Positions 28,492 through 36,253 of a stretch of DNA of 64,000 nt are shown here, one piece after another; the stretch's first letter is position 1, and each line of letters opens with the position of its first letter. The DNA is taken from assembly GCF_036962685.1 (NCBI RefSeq), contig NZ_JBALOP010000032.1, positions 48,816 through 112,815 of the forward strand, read 5' to 3'. The notes under the pieces are model-generated. The model did no database searches. It had not been told where the DNA came from and saw only the letters and a list, made by a program, of their open reading frames with translations. A program made the translations under genes and the position numbers. The DNA is from Ferdinandcohnia sp036962685 (GTDB taxonomy: Bacteria; Bacillota; Bacilli; Bacillales; Bacillaceae_L).

Positions 28492-29229
28492 TTACATCAT
28501 TATTCCACCATCAACATGTAAGGTTGTTCCGTTCACATAGTCCGATTCATCGGATGATAAAAATAAATACGCATTGGCAATGTCTGAAGGCTTTCCTAGT
28601 CTTTGCAGAGGAATCATCATTTTCATTTGATTGATTACCTTTTCGGGTACTGCTGCAACCATCCCAGTTTCAATAAACCCCGGCACAACTGCATTGACAT
28701 TAATCCCTTTTCTACCAAGTTCTTTTGCCCATGTTTTCGTCATTCCAATTACTGCTGCCTTTGATGCCGCATAATTGGTTTGCCCTACATTCCCATATAC
28801 ACCAGTTACAGACGAAGTACTAACGATTTTCCCTTTTCCGTTAGCAATCATATGTGGCACGACGGCTTGGGTGCAATTAAAGACACCTGTTAAGTTTACA
28901 TCGATAACCTTTTGAAAATCCTCTTGGGAAAGCTTTGTCAGCATTGCATCACGAGTAATTCCTGCATTATTAATTAAAATATCAATTTTCCCAAATCGCT
29001 CCATAACAGCGGCGACTGTTTTGTCAACACTCTCTCTGTTTGCTACATCAACTTGAAAAAATTCAACATCTGCACCTTGTTCTTTCAGTTCTTTGGCTCT
29101 CTCAGCCCCTGTTGTATCATAGTCTGTTAATGCAACCTTTGCACCCTCACGTGCAAAAGTAATGGCGGCTTCTAACCCTAGTCCATTTGCCGCTCCAGTG
29201 ATTATTGCAACCTTATCCATTAATCTCAT
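28492..29229 (-). CDS. Short-chain dehydrogenase/reductase, FabG-like ketoreductase
   Basis: NAD(P)-dependent classical SDR of 245 residues, most like 3-oxoacyl-ACP/CoA reductases. The cofactor loop is TGAANGLG at 11-18, NNAG at 86-89, and the catalytic triad is S139, Y152 and K156 (TSSVTG, NYAASK). Asp after the second strand (TDYD) suggests NADH preference, but that is only a guess. ATG at 29229 follows AAAGGAG and overlaps the hydrolase stop by 4 bases (ATGA). Last gene of the importer/KAS III operon. It likely reduces the keto product made by the upstream KAS III-like enzyme, or works in the reverse direction on a hydroxyacyl substrate. Confidence 0.92.
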   Translation of the reverse strand: MRLMDKVAIITGAANGLGLEAAITFAREGAKVALTDYDTTGAERAKELKEQGADVEFFQVDVANRESVDKTVAAVMERFGKIDILINNAGITRDAMLTKLSQEDFQKVIDVNLTGVFNCTQAVVPHMIANGKGKIVSTSSVTGVYGNVGQTNYAASKAAVIGMTKTWAKELGRKGINVNAVVPGFIETGMVAAVPEKVINQMKMMIPLQRLGKPSDIANAYLFLSSDESDYVNGTTLHVDGGIMM

Positions 29230-30137
29230 TTTGCCGGCTCCTTTTGTTCGATAAATTCATGCATATGTTTTAATAACAGCTCTAAGTTATCAATCAATGG
29301 AGAATGTCCACAGTCTGGTAATTCAATAAATGTTCCTACTTCCCCTAAGTCCTCAACAATTTCCTGTGTCATTTTATCTGTGATTACTAAATCTCTATCA
29401 CCACGTAAAATCAAGACTGGGATTTTTATATTTTTCACAAGACCGTTTCCGTCAACTAAACCGTTATGATATTCACTAATATTATATTTATTTAATGAAT
29501 AATAGACTTCAGCTAGATTTCTTTGTGTTAACATATCGTCTAAATATTCATCATAATCCTTCTCATCTGGCTGGTTATGGGTATAAATTAAAGCATTCCA
29601 AATTGCTTTTAATACTTCCTTATTTCTAGTGTCATACGCATTTTGAATCGGTATAATTCTAAGTGGATCCTTTAATAAATCCTCATAAGTTTTAAGTCTC
29701 TTTGAATAATCTTCTTCCCCCTCAGAATTAACCTCATAAAGTGCAATACCTCTTGTTGAGACAGACTCTACCAATATCAACCTATTACAATATCCTGGAT
29801 AATCCGCCACAAATTGCATTGATACAACCCCACCAGTTGACCAACCAGCAATTATAAAATCAGATAAGCCTAATTCATCAACAAATAGTTTAATATCATC
29901 GGAAAAATCCTTTATCGATTGAACTGGTTTGTGATAGGTGGATATCCCAAATCCTCTCATGTCCACTGCATACACCTTGTAATCGCTATCAAGATTTTCA
30001 ATAACAAGATCCCAATGTTTAGATGAAGTCATGTTCCCGTGGATGAGCAGAACTACTTGTTCTCCCCCTTCACGTTCCCTATAGCCCAGTGTTTCTCCAT
30101 TTGCTAGATTAACAGTCTTTAGTTCAATTGCTGACAT
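29226..30137 (-). CDS. Alpha/beta hydrolase of the acyl cluster
   Basis: Serine hydrolase of 303 residues. Oxyanion HGNMTS lies near 33-38; the nucleophile elbow GWSTGG puts Ser at 100, with Asp at 249 (RGDRD) and His at 278 (CGHSPL). A cap of about 100 residues lies between core strands. The ATG at 30137 (GGGGGGA six bases upstream) is preferred; an in-frame extension of 12 residues has no site. The start overlaps the KAS III-like stop by one base (TAATG), so it is tightly coupled. Likely a thioesterase, C-C hydrolase or lactonase acting on the condensation product. A Ser nucleophile argues against an OleB-type beta-lactone decarboxylase, which uses Asp. Confidence 0.88.
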   Translation of the reverse strand: MSAIELKTVNLANGETLGYREREGGEQVVLLIHGNMTSSKHWDLVIENLDSDYKVYAVDMRGFGISTYHKPVQSIKDFSDDIKLFVDELGLSDFIIAGWSTGGVVSMQFVADYPGYCNRLILVESVSTRGIALYEVNSEGEEDYSKRLKTYEDLLKDPLRIIPIQNAYDTRNKEVLKAIWNALIYTHNQPDEKDYDEYLDDMLTQRNLAEVYYSLNKYNISEYHNGLVDGNGLVKNIKIPVLILRGDRDLVITDKMTQEIVEDLGEVGTFIELPDCGHSPLIDNLELLLKHMHEFIEQKEPAK

Positions 30138-31150
30138 TAACAATCCCCCCATTTTATTGCAGTGGCACCCCATGCATATCCTATTCCAGCACTTACTAGA
30201 ACAACAAGATCCCCTTCTTTTATTTTACCGTTTTTTTCCGCTAACTCCATAGAAAGTATTTGATCCATTTGACCTATATGTCCGTATTCATTAAGATAAA
30301 TGGATTGTTCCTGGGTTAAACCTAATTCGCTTAACACATAATCATGGGCTGATTTTTTCATGTGGAGAATACCTAAATAATCAATTTCTGCTTCGGTATA
30401 CCCGCTTTTTTTGACTGCCTTTCGAATCACCTGAAGAAAATTATCCATCGACTTTTCTTCAAGTCGTTGTTTCATTCCTTCTGGGTCAAGAACATCCAGC
30501 ATATTTAGTTTTTGCTCTAGCGCTTCCTTTGTCATTGGATTCTTTGTTCCGCCTGCTACTACTACGACATCCTCAGAAAATGCACCATCTGTCATAATAT
30601 GACTTTCTAGGACGTGATTTTTAGTGCTATCTTTTTGTAAAAGGATAGCACCGCCACCGGCTCCTAAATTATACATAAAGCGAGTTCTAGGATTCTCGTA
30701 ATCAATAAAATCTACATTTCGATAGCCACCCGCTAGTAATACCGTTTTTATGGAATCATCTGACTTCATCAAATCCTTTGCAACCTTTATCGCCATAATT
30801 GTCGTTCCACAGCGCATTGCAACATCAAACCCCCATGCATTCATGGCGCCAAGTTCCTGTTGCATTTTAATTGCTGCTGTCCATAAAGGATATTCCTTAT
30901 GCTCTTCCCCAATATAGATAATTAAATCAATTTCCATTGGATCAATCTTTGCCTTTTTGATTGCTTCTCTTGCTGCTTTGATTCCCATTTCACAAGTATG
31001 GTCATCTGGTCCTGGAATCGGTTTTCTTAAAATTCCTAGCTTTGTTTCAACGATTTCCTTTGGAATCCCACTCTTCATTGAAATGTCCTCCGAAGTAAGA
31101 AACTCATTCGGAATGTATATCCCTGTACTTAAAATTCCAACTGATTGCAA
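30137..31150 (-). CDS. KAS III-like acyl transferase/condensing enzyme A (Cys-His-His)
   Basis: Thiolase-fold protein related to FabH, 337 residues. The nucleophile is C114 in DVAMRCGTT, at the exact position of the FabH catalytic Cys. H263 (LHMKKS) matches the FabH His. The FabH Asn position is His instead (EYGHIGQ, H291), which is unusual. FabH needs Cys-His-Asn for decarboxylative condensation, so this protein may instead transfer an acyl group or run a different condensation. It aligns without gaps to its paralogue at 36254. In-operon with a Liv importer upstream and hydrolase and reductase downstream, six bases after the 59-residue protein gene. Confidence 0.87.
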   Translation of the reverse strand: MQSVGILSTGIYIPNEFLTSEDISMKSGIPKEIVETKLGILRKPIPGPDDHTCEMGIKAAREAIKKAKIDPMEIDLIIYIGEEHKEYPLWTAAIKMQQELGAMNAWGFDVAMRCGTTIMAIKVAKDLMKSDDSIKTVLLAGGYRNVDFIDYENPRTRFMYNLGAGGGAILLQKDSTKNHVLESHIMTDGAFSEDVVVVAGGTKNPMTKEALEQKLNMLDVLDPEGMKQRLEEKSMDNFLQVIRKAVKKSGYTEAEIDYLGILHMKKSAHDYVLSELGLTQEQSIYLNEYGHIGQMDQILSMELAEKNGKIKEGDLVVLVSAGIGYAWGATAIKWGDC

Positions 31151-31156
31151 AGTAGG

Positions 31157-31336
31157 TCACTCCTCTATTACACGTTTCATAAACTGAACAGCATCATCTA
31201 AATCTGTCACGACTACTTCATCTTCTCCTTGAACATGGCTCACCTTTATCCGCCATTGCTTTTTCATTGTCTTGTTATCCACATCAACCAGCGCACAACG
31301 GACAACGAATGAAGTAATGGGTTGATTATCATTCAT
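31157..31336 (-). CDS. 59-residue protein of unknown function in the importer operon
   Basis: Small soluble protein beginning MNDNQPITSFVVRCALVD and ending DDAVQFMKRVIEE. It has alternating beta-like stretches (FVVRCALVDVD, WRIKVSHVQ, EDEVVVTDL) and a terminal helix. The ATG at 31336 has AAGGAG 8 bases upstream; a GTG three codons earlier overlaps that site and is rejected. Tight spacing on both sides (12 bases after the livM stop, 6 before KAS III-like A) supports a real gene. I do not recognise the family. Its position suggests a partner of the KAS III-like enzyme, but that is inference. Confidence 0.7.
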   Translation of the reverse strand: MNDNQPITSFVVRCALVDVDNKTMKKQWRIKVSHVQGEDEVVVTDLDDAVQFMKRVIEE

Positions 31337-31348
31337 AGCCCTCACTCC

Positions 31349-32356
31349 TTAGCCAGCTATTTTTTCTTTTTCATAGTCTTTCGTTTTATTGGTTCCTTTT
31401 CTTTTATAAAACCACGACTTGACAGTTCCAACGATTCCCGTTGGGAAGAACATAACGGCTAATATATATAAGATACCAAAGAAGATCATCCATCTTTCAA
31501 AAATCCAGTGAACCTTTGCAAGTCCAGTAAGCCAGTGGTGTGCAAATTCGATAAGGCCCGCTCCAATGATGGCCCCGACTAGCGTTCCGACCCCTCCAAT
31601 AATCGTCATGAGAAGTGCATCAAGGGTTACATCAAGGGCAAATACCGATGTATTTACAAACCGTAATGTGACAACATACATCGAGCCAGAAACACTTGCA
31701 ATCAGCCCTGCTACAATACTCGCAATGATTTTATAATGAATCACATTATAGCCAAGTGATTCTGTTCGGGGTTCATTTTCACGAATTGCTTGGAGAACCC
31801 TGCCAAGAGGGGATTCTGTGAATCTTTTTAATACTAAAAATACGATAATCATAAGAATCAATGTGACAAAATATAGGGTCATACGGTCTTTTAATACATC
31901 TGGAACGCGGAACGTAAATCCATCATTTCCTCTTGTTAATGACCTCCATTTTTCTGCCGCAACTAAAAACAAGCCTGAAAATGCCAATGTCAGCATGGCG
32001 TAGAAGTGACTTTTTAACCGAAGTGAGAGCAAACCTACAATATAACTTAAAATCGCCGCGAGAATCATTCCAACTATAATGGATAGTAGAAAGATTGGGA
32101 TAGTTGGCTCAAATCGATCTAAAAGAACTCCTGTCGTATAGGCACCGATCCCGAAAAACATTGCATGCCCGAATGAAACAATTCCTGTAAAACCTAGTAA
32201 AATATCATAGCTCATGGCAAAGACAGCAAAGATAAAGATTTGCGTAAATAAAATCATTATACTTCTAGTATCATTAATAAATGGATAACATAGAAGGAAT
32301 ACTGCTGCTGCAATGTATATGATGTTAACTTTTGAAGAATTAGTTAGAAGCCTCAT
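31349..32356 (-). CDS. livM: Liv-type ABC importer permease (LivM family)
   Basis: Inner-membrane permease of 335 residues with about eight to ten hydrophobic segments and the family signature GFTGIVSFGHAMFFGIGAY near the start, plus the EAA-type segment LGRVLQAIRENEPRTESLGYN. LivM partners LivH in importers for branched-chain amino acids, aromatic acids and other organic acids. ATG at 32356 with AAAGGGGTGAGG upstream; a GTG at 32374 would overlap livH and lacks a site. In a catabolic-looking cluster with acyl-CoA ligases, the cargo is more likely an organic acid than leucine. That is inference. Confidence 0.92.
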   Translation of the reverse strand: MRLLTNSSKVNIIYIAAAVFLLCYPFINDTRSIMILFTQIFIFAVFAMSYDILLGFTGIVSFGHAMFFGIGAYTTGVLLDRFEPTIPIFLLSIIVGMILAAILSYIVGLLSLRLKSHFYAMLTLAFSGLFLVAAEKWRSLTRGNDGFTFRVPDVLKDRMTLYFVTLILMIIVFLVLKRFTESPLGRVLQAIRENEPRTESLGYNVIHYKIIASIVAGLIASVSGSMYVVTLRFVNTSVFALDVTLDALLMTIIGGVGTLVGAIIGAGLIEFAHHWLTGLAKVHWIFERWMIFFGILYILAVMFFPTGIVGTVKSWFYKRKGTNKTKDYEKEKIAG

Positions 32357-32360
32357 TTCC

Positions 32361-33221
32361 TCACCCCTTTGCACCGAATAATCCTTGTGGTCTGAAAATT
32401 AATACAACGGCCATTAGCAACATATTCACTGCAAGTGATAATTCAGGGACATAATAAGCCATATAAGCACCTGATAGCCCTACTAAAATTGCCGCAAATA
32501 GTGACCCTGTAATACTTCCCATCCCTCCGATAACAACGACGATAAATGCGAGAATTGCAAACTCCATTCCCATCTCTGCATAAATTTGTCCGGAATAAGG
32601 TCCAAGTAATACACCACCAAGAGCTGCCATTGCTGCACCCACCATAAAAACTAGCATAAAAATCTTTTTAATATTAATACCAAGTGATTGAACCATTTCC
32701 TTATTAATTACACCTGCACGAACAATTAGGCCGATTTTTGTATTTTTTAGAATGTAGTAAACAAGGAAGAAAACTAAGAACCCAACTAAAATGATAAATA
32801 AACGATATTTGATGAGAATGACTCCTCCAAACTCCCAACTTCCACTTAAATAGTCAGGGGTTTTCGCACTTAATTGGTGTGGCCCCCAAACGACCTTAAG
32901 CATTTCGGATAGGACAATCATAACCCCAAGCGTTATTAAAATTTGCTGGATATGATTTCCGTAAACTGGAGTGACGATGAATTTTTCCATTAGCAAGCCT
33001 AAAATTAAACCTGTAATTAGTGCGGTAATGATTCCAACTATGAAACTGCCGGTTTGCCCATAAGACCAAACACCGGCATATGCTCCCCAGGCAAATAAAC
33101 CACCATGAGCAAAGTTCAAAACATCCATAAGTCCAAAAATCAAGGTTAACCCGGCAGCAAGTAGGAAGATTAACATACCTGTCGCAAGACCGTTGACCGT
33201 TAAATTGATAATTGCATCCAC
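32361..33221 (-). CDS. livH: Liv-type ABC importer permease (LivH family)
   Basis: Membrane permease of 286 residues with the LivH signatures AAGLTLIFGLMDVLNFAHGGLF and VVIGGMGSITGSL (shortened here for length). Start is the GTG at 33221, chosen because GAAAGGAGGA lies 7 bases upstream; a longer frame to 33251 has no site. Its stop is 4 bases before the livM ATG. Between this gene and livF lies a 123-bp dispersed repeat, an insertion within the operon that does not break any frame. Confidence 0.92.
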   Translation of the reverse strand: MDAIINLTVNGLATGMLIFLLAAGLTLIFGLMDVLNFAHGGLFAWGAYAGVWSYGQTGSFIVGIITALITGLILGLLMEKFIVTPVYGNHIQQILITLGVMIVLSEMLKVVWGPHQLSAKTPDYLSGSWEFGGVILIKYRLFIILVGFLVFFLVYYILKNTKIGLIVRAGVINKEMVQSLGINIKKIFMLVFMVGAAMAALGGVLLGPYSGQIYAEMGMEFAILAFIVVVIGGMGSITGSLFAAILVGLSGAYMAYYVPELSLAVNMLLMAVVLIFRPQGLFGAKG

Positions 33222-33240
33222 AAAATATCCTCCTTTCAAA

Positions 33241-33363
33241 GAAAAGCGCAAGGCGCCTGCCTATCGGTGACAAGCATAAGACGAGCGCTGACAGAAGGTG
33301 CACTTTACCTTCCGAAGCGATTGGCTTAGACCAGAGAGCCGATGGCGCCTGGAGCTAGACACC
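33241..33363 (+). repeat. Dispersed repeat copy 1 (between livF and livH)
   Basis: Starts GAAAAGCG, contains GCCTATCG, GACAAG, ATAAGACGAGCG, TGACAGAAGGTGCA, TTTACCTTC, GAAGCGATTGG and ends GAGCTAGACACC. Those blocks recur in the same order on the opposite strand at 49113-49229. Noncoding, much richer in GC than its surroundings, with an internal GAAGGT/ACCTTC dyad. Typical of small mobile-like intergenic repeats of Bacillaceae. Confidence 0.85.
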
Positions 33364-33373
33364 CTCGTTCCTG

Positions 33374-34081
33374 TTAGGCAATACCTAAATATTGTTTACG
33401 TAGTTGTTCATTTTCCTTTAACTCTTTCATTTCGCCACGATGAACAGTTCTTCCATCGTCAATGATGAAAAATCGGTCTCCTATTGTACTTGCCATAAAA
33501 AAGTTTTGTTCAACAAGCACAATTGAGGTCTTTGACTTCATCTCTTGGATAGATTCCATTACTTTTTCTACCACAATTGGAGCTAGTCCCTTACTTGGTT
33601 CGTCAATTAGAAGCAAATCATTATTATTAACATAAGCCCTTGCGATAGAAAGCATTTGCTTTTGCCCACCGCTGAGGTTACCACCTTTTCTTTTCCAAAA
33701 CTTCTTTAGGTCAGGGAATAAGTTCAAAATATAATCGAGACGTTCCTTTGTATCATCGTTTTCCTTTTTGATTGCGACCTTCATATTTTCCTCTACTGTT
33801 AACTCACCAAATATTCCTTGATCCTCAGGTACATAACCAATCCCTTTTGCAGCAATATGATAGGTTGCCAGACCTGCAATATTTTCCCCATTAAATTCGA
33901 TTGTTCCTTTAGCAGGTGGATTAAGTCCCATAATTGACCTGAGGGTAGTTGTTTTACCAGCGCCGTTTCGCCCTAAAAGAACAGTAACCTCTCCTTTTTT
34001 CGCTTCAAATGAAACGCCTTGCAATATATGAAATTGGTCAATATACGTTTCAATTCTCTCTACCTTAAGATGCAGTGTCAT
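33374..34081 (-). CDS. livF: Liv-type ABC importer ATPase (LivF family)
   Basis: ATP-binding subunit, 235 residues. Walker A GRNGAGKTT near 38-46, LSGGQKQM signature near 135, Walker B LLLIDEP near 157. EDQGIFGELTVEENM is characteristic of LivF. ATG at 34081 overlaps the livG 3' end by 17 bases, so translation is coupled. Forms the ATPase heterodimer with LivG driving import through LivHM. Confidence 0.94.
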   Translation of the reverse strand: MTLHLKVERIETYIDQFHILQGVSFEAKKGEVTVLLGRNGAGKTTTLRSIMGLNPPAKGTIEFNGENIAGLATYHIAAKGIGYVPEDQGIFGELTVEENMKVAIKKENDDTKERLDYILNLFPDLKKFWKRKGGNLSGGQKQMLSIARAYVNNNDLLLIDEPSKGLAPIVVEKVMESIQEMKSKTSIVLVEQNFFMASTIGDRFFIIDDGRTVHRGEMKELKENEQLRKQYLGIA

Positions 34082-34832
34082 CGTACAAACCTCCTAAATA
34101 CGCTGATTGGACTGTTTCATTATCCATAATTTCTTCAGGTGTTCCATCCGCTAGCAATCTACCGTTAAATAAAACCATTACACTATCAGACAGGTCGAGA
34201 ATCATATCCATTTTGTGTTCAATTAAAATGATTGTGCGGTTCCCTTCTGCTTTAATCTTTTTTATGACCTCAAGGATCGCAGGAACCTCCTCAAGGGACA
34301 TTCCGGCAGTTGGTTCATCCAATAGCAGAACCTCAGTCTCCAATGCCAAAAGCATGGCAATTTCCAACTTTCGTTTTTCGCCATGTGCCAAGTTTTTTGC
34401 AATTGCATCTGCTTTATTATCAAGAAGAACAAGCGATAGAATGTGTAGTGCTTTTTCTTCGAATTGTCGATATTTACGGAAGTGCTTAAACATTTGATAC
34501 CGAACTCCTGCCACGGATTGAACGGCTAAACGAACATTTTCTAATACTGTAAGATTTGGAAAAACATTTGTGATTTGAAAGGAACGACCTATTCCTTTTC
34601 GTGTACGTGCGGTTGGAGAAAGCTTTGTAATATCTTCACCTTTTAAGAAAACTTGGCCGTTTGTAGGTAAAAGCTGGCCACTTAGTAAATTGAAAAATGT
34701 TGTTTTACCTGCACCATTTGGTCCGATGATTGATTTGAAATGGTGAGGAGGAACTGTAAAATTAACCTTATCTACAGCAACATGACCTCCAAATGCGATT
34801 GTCAGGTCTTTCGTTTCAATAATATTCTTCAC
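34065..34832 (-). CDS. livG: Liv-type ABC importer ATPase (LivG family)
   Basis: ATP-binding subunit, 255 residues, with Walker A GPNGAGKTT near 38-46, signature LAHGEKRKLEIA (LSGGQ replaced by AHGEK, normal for LivG) and Walker B VLLLDEP. GIGRSFQITNVFPNLTVLENV is a LivG hallmark. GTG start at 34832 with AGAGGTG 7 bases upstream. Follows the substrate-binding gene after a 70-base gap holding a strong hairpin that may lower expression of the ATPases relative to the binding protein. Confidence 0.94.
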   Translation of the reverse strand: MKNIIETKDLTIAFGGHVAVDKVNFTVPPHHFKSIIGPNGAGKTTFFNLLSGQLLPTNGQVFLKGEDITKLSPTARTRKGIGRSFQITNVFPNLTVLENVRLAVQSVAGVRYQMFKHFRKYRQFEEKALHILSLVLLDNKADAIAKNLAHGEKRKLEIAMLLALETEVLLLDEPTAGMSLEEVPAILEVIKKIKAEGNRTIILIEHKMDMILDLSDSVMVLFNGRLLADGTPEEIMDNETVQSAYLGGLYDDTAS

Positions 34833-34856
34833 GTAAATTCACCTCTTTTTTCTAAA

Positions 34857-34893
34857 AGGAAACTTCGGTAGAAAGATACTACCGAAGTTCCTT
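34857..34893 (-). terminator. Hairpin between binding-protein gene and livG (attenuator-like)
   Basis: An 11-bp perfect stem (AACTTCGGTAG and complement, 34861-34871 with 34879-34889) can extend by four pairs past a bulge. It is followed on the minus strand by only TTTTAG. Likely partial termination or 3'-end protection of the abundant binding-protein mRNA. Confidence 0.7.
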
Positions 34894-34902
34894 GATTTTT
34901 CA

Positions 34903-36162
34903 TTAGTTACGAACTGGTGGAGCTGTTTCTTCAGGGCTTAACTCTCTCATTAGAACTGGAACTGGATAATCCACACCATCAACCTTTTCTAGGCGAATCG
35001 CATATAAAGATTGAAGTGCTTGGTGATCTTCTTCACGGAACGTCATTTTTCCTTTTGGAGTGTCAAAGCTCATGCCTTCCATCGCTTCAATTAGCTTATC
35101 TGCATTTGTATCGCCATTTGTCTTTTTAATCGCTTCAACAATTGCTAATGCAGCAGTCATACCGCCTGGAGTAAATAAATCAGGAACCTCTCCGTTAAAC
35201 TTCTCTTTATGTTTTTCAACTAACCAATCGTTAATTTCATTTTTAGGGAGCTGATGATAGTAAACTGTGAATCCTTCCATTCCAACTAAGGCATCCATTG
35301 TAGCAAGTGCTGGGATATCTGGAGCACCAGTCGAAATTTTAATGCCGTTTTCTTGTACTTTCATGTCTCTAATTTGATTCCATGGTGTGTTTGCACCTGC
35401 CCAAACAACGTATAAATAATCAGGCTTTGCTTCAATAATTTTTTGAACATTCGATGTAAAGTCTGTTGCTGCTGGATCTGCATACTCTTCATGGATAATC
35501 TCAGCACCTAATTTTTCCGCTGCTTCCTTAAACGCTGCGACACCATCACGACCGAATGCATAATCAGGGGCAAGTGTTGCAATTTTTACACCTTCTTTTG
35601 CAATTGCCGCTGCACCTGCAACAGCATCCTGTGAAGAGTTACGTGCCGTTCTAAAAATATATTCGTTCCAGTCTGCACCTGTAATACTGTCTGCTGCAGC
35701 TGGCTCAACAATCATAATTTTTTCATATTCCTCTGCTAGCGGAAGCACAGCTAATGTATCCGCTGAACTTGAAGAACCGACTAGGAAATCTACACCGTCT
35801 TCTTCTATTAACTTAGTTGCTTTTTGAATTGCAACCTCAGGCTTTGTTTCAGTATCCTCTATGAAAAACTGAATTTCTTGTCCATTCACTTCCATTGTTC
35901 CGTCAGTTGCATATTCAAGGCCAAGTTCAAACCCTTGTGTTGATTGTTTACCGTATGCCTCGAGTCCACCACTCAATGAAGCAAGCACACCGATTTTGAT
36001 TGGATCTTTTGCTTTTGTTTCTTCTCCTGGTTTCTCTGAATCACCTTGGCTTGGTTTCTCTTCTTCTGTACTCGAAGATCCTGAACTACAAGCTGCTGCA
36101 ACTACCATAAGCATGGCAAGCAAGCTTAAAAAAAGCATTTTACGAAATGAGAATTTCTTCAT
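34903..36162 (-). CDS. livJ: Liv-type substrate-binding lipoprotein
   Basis: Extracellular solute receptor of the importer, 419 residues, membrane-anchored. Signal peptide with lipobox VAAAC puts the lipid-modified Cys at 25, followed by a Ser/Glu-rich linker. Mature domain opens IKIGVLASLSGGLEAYGKQ, as in Leu/Ile/Val-binding and related organic-acid-binding proteins. ATG follows AAAAGGGGGAAGG. First gene of the importer/KAS III operon. Its promoter at 36212-36245 carries two ATGTAAC-type repeats, matching the SARP architecture. The actual ligand is unknown; the acyl-CoA ligases nearby point to a carboxylic acid. Confidence 0.92.
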   Translation of the reverse strand: MKKFSFRKMLFLSLLAMLMVVAAACSSGSSSTEEEKPSQGDSEKPGEETKAKDPIKIGVLASLSGGLEAYGKQSTQGFELGLEYATDGTMEVNGQEIQFFIEDTETKPEVAIQKATKLIEEDGVDFLVGSSSSADTLAVLPLAEEYEKIMIVEPAAADSITGADWNEYIFRTARNSSQDAVAGAAAIAKEGVKIATLAPDYAFGRDGVAAFKEAAEKLGAEIIHEEYADPAATDFTSNVQKIIEAKPDYLYVVWAGANTPWNQIRDMKVQENGIKISTGAPDIPALATMDALVGMEGFTVYYHQLPKNEINDWLVEKHKEKFNGEVPDLFTPGGMTAALAIVEAIKKTNGDTNADKLIEAMEGMSFDTPKGKMTFREEDHQALQSLYAIRLEKVDGVDYPVPVLMRELSPEETAPPVRN

Positions 36163-36211
36163 TTTTCCTTCCCCCTTTTTAATCTTAAAAACTGTAAAAC
36201 CTTCTGCAATA

Positions 36212-36245
36212 ATCGTACTTGGTAATAGTTACATTTTAGTTACAG
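36212..36245 (-). promoter_or_regulatory. SARP-type promoter of the importer/KAS III operon
   Basis: On the minus strand CTGTAAC and ATGTAAC begin 11 bases apart (plus-strand 36239-36245 and 36228-36234). Exactly ten bases follow before TACGAT, a -10-like hexamer at 36212-36217. Predicted leader is about 40 bases. Same repeat, spacing and distance as the promoter at 27794-27827. Confidence 0.65.
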
Positions 36246-36253
36246 ACGATAAA

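Noticed and set aside
26255..31150. An oleABCD-type olefin or beta-lactone pathway
   Set aside because: The gene kinds are superficially similar, but the hydrolase has a Ser nucleophile (OleB uses Asp), the reductase is a classical FabG-type (OleD is an extended SDR), and the KAS III-like proteins are shorter and differ in catalytic residues.
32896..33303. 135-codon minus-strand frame in another frame over livH
   Set aside because: Shadow of livH extended into the GC-rich dispersed repeat.
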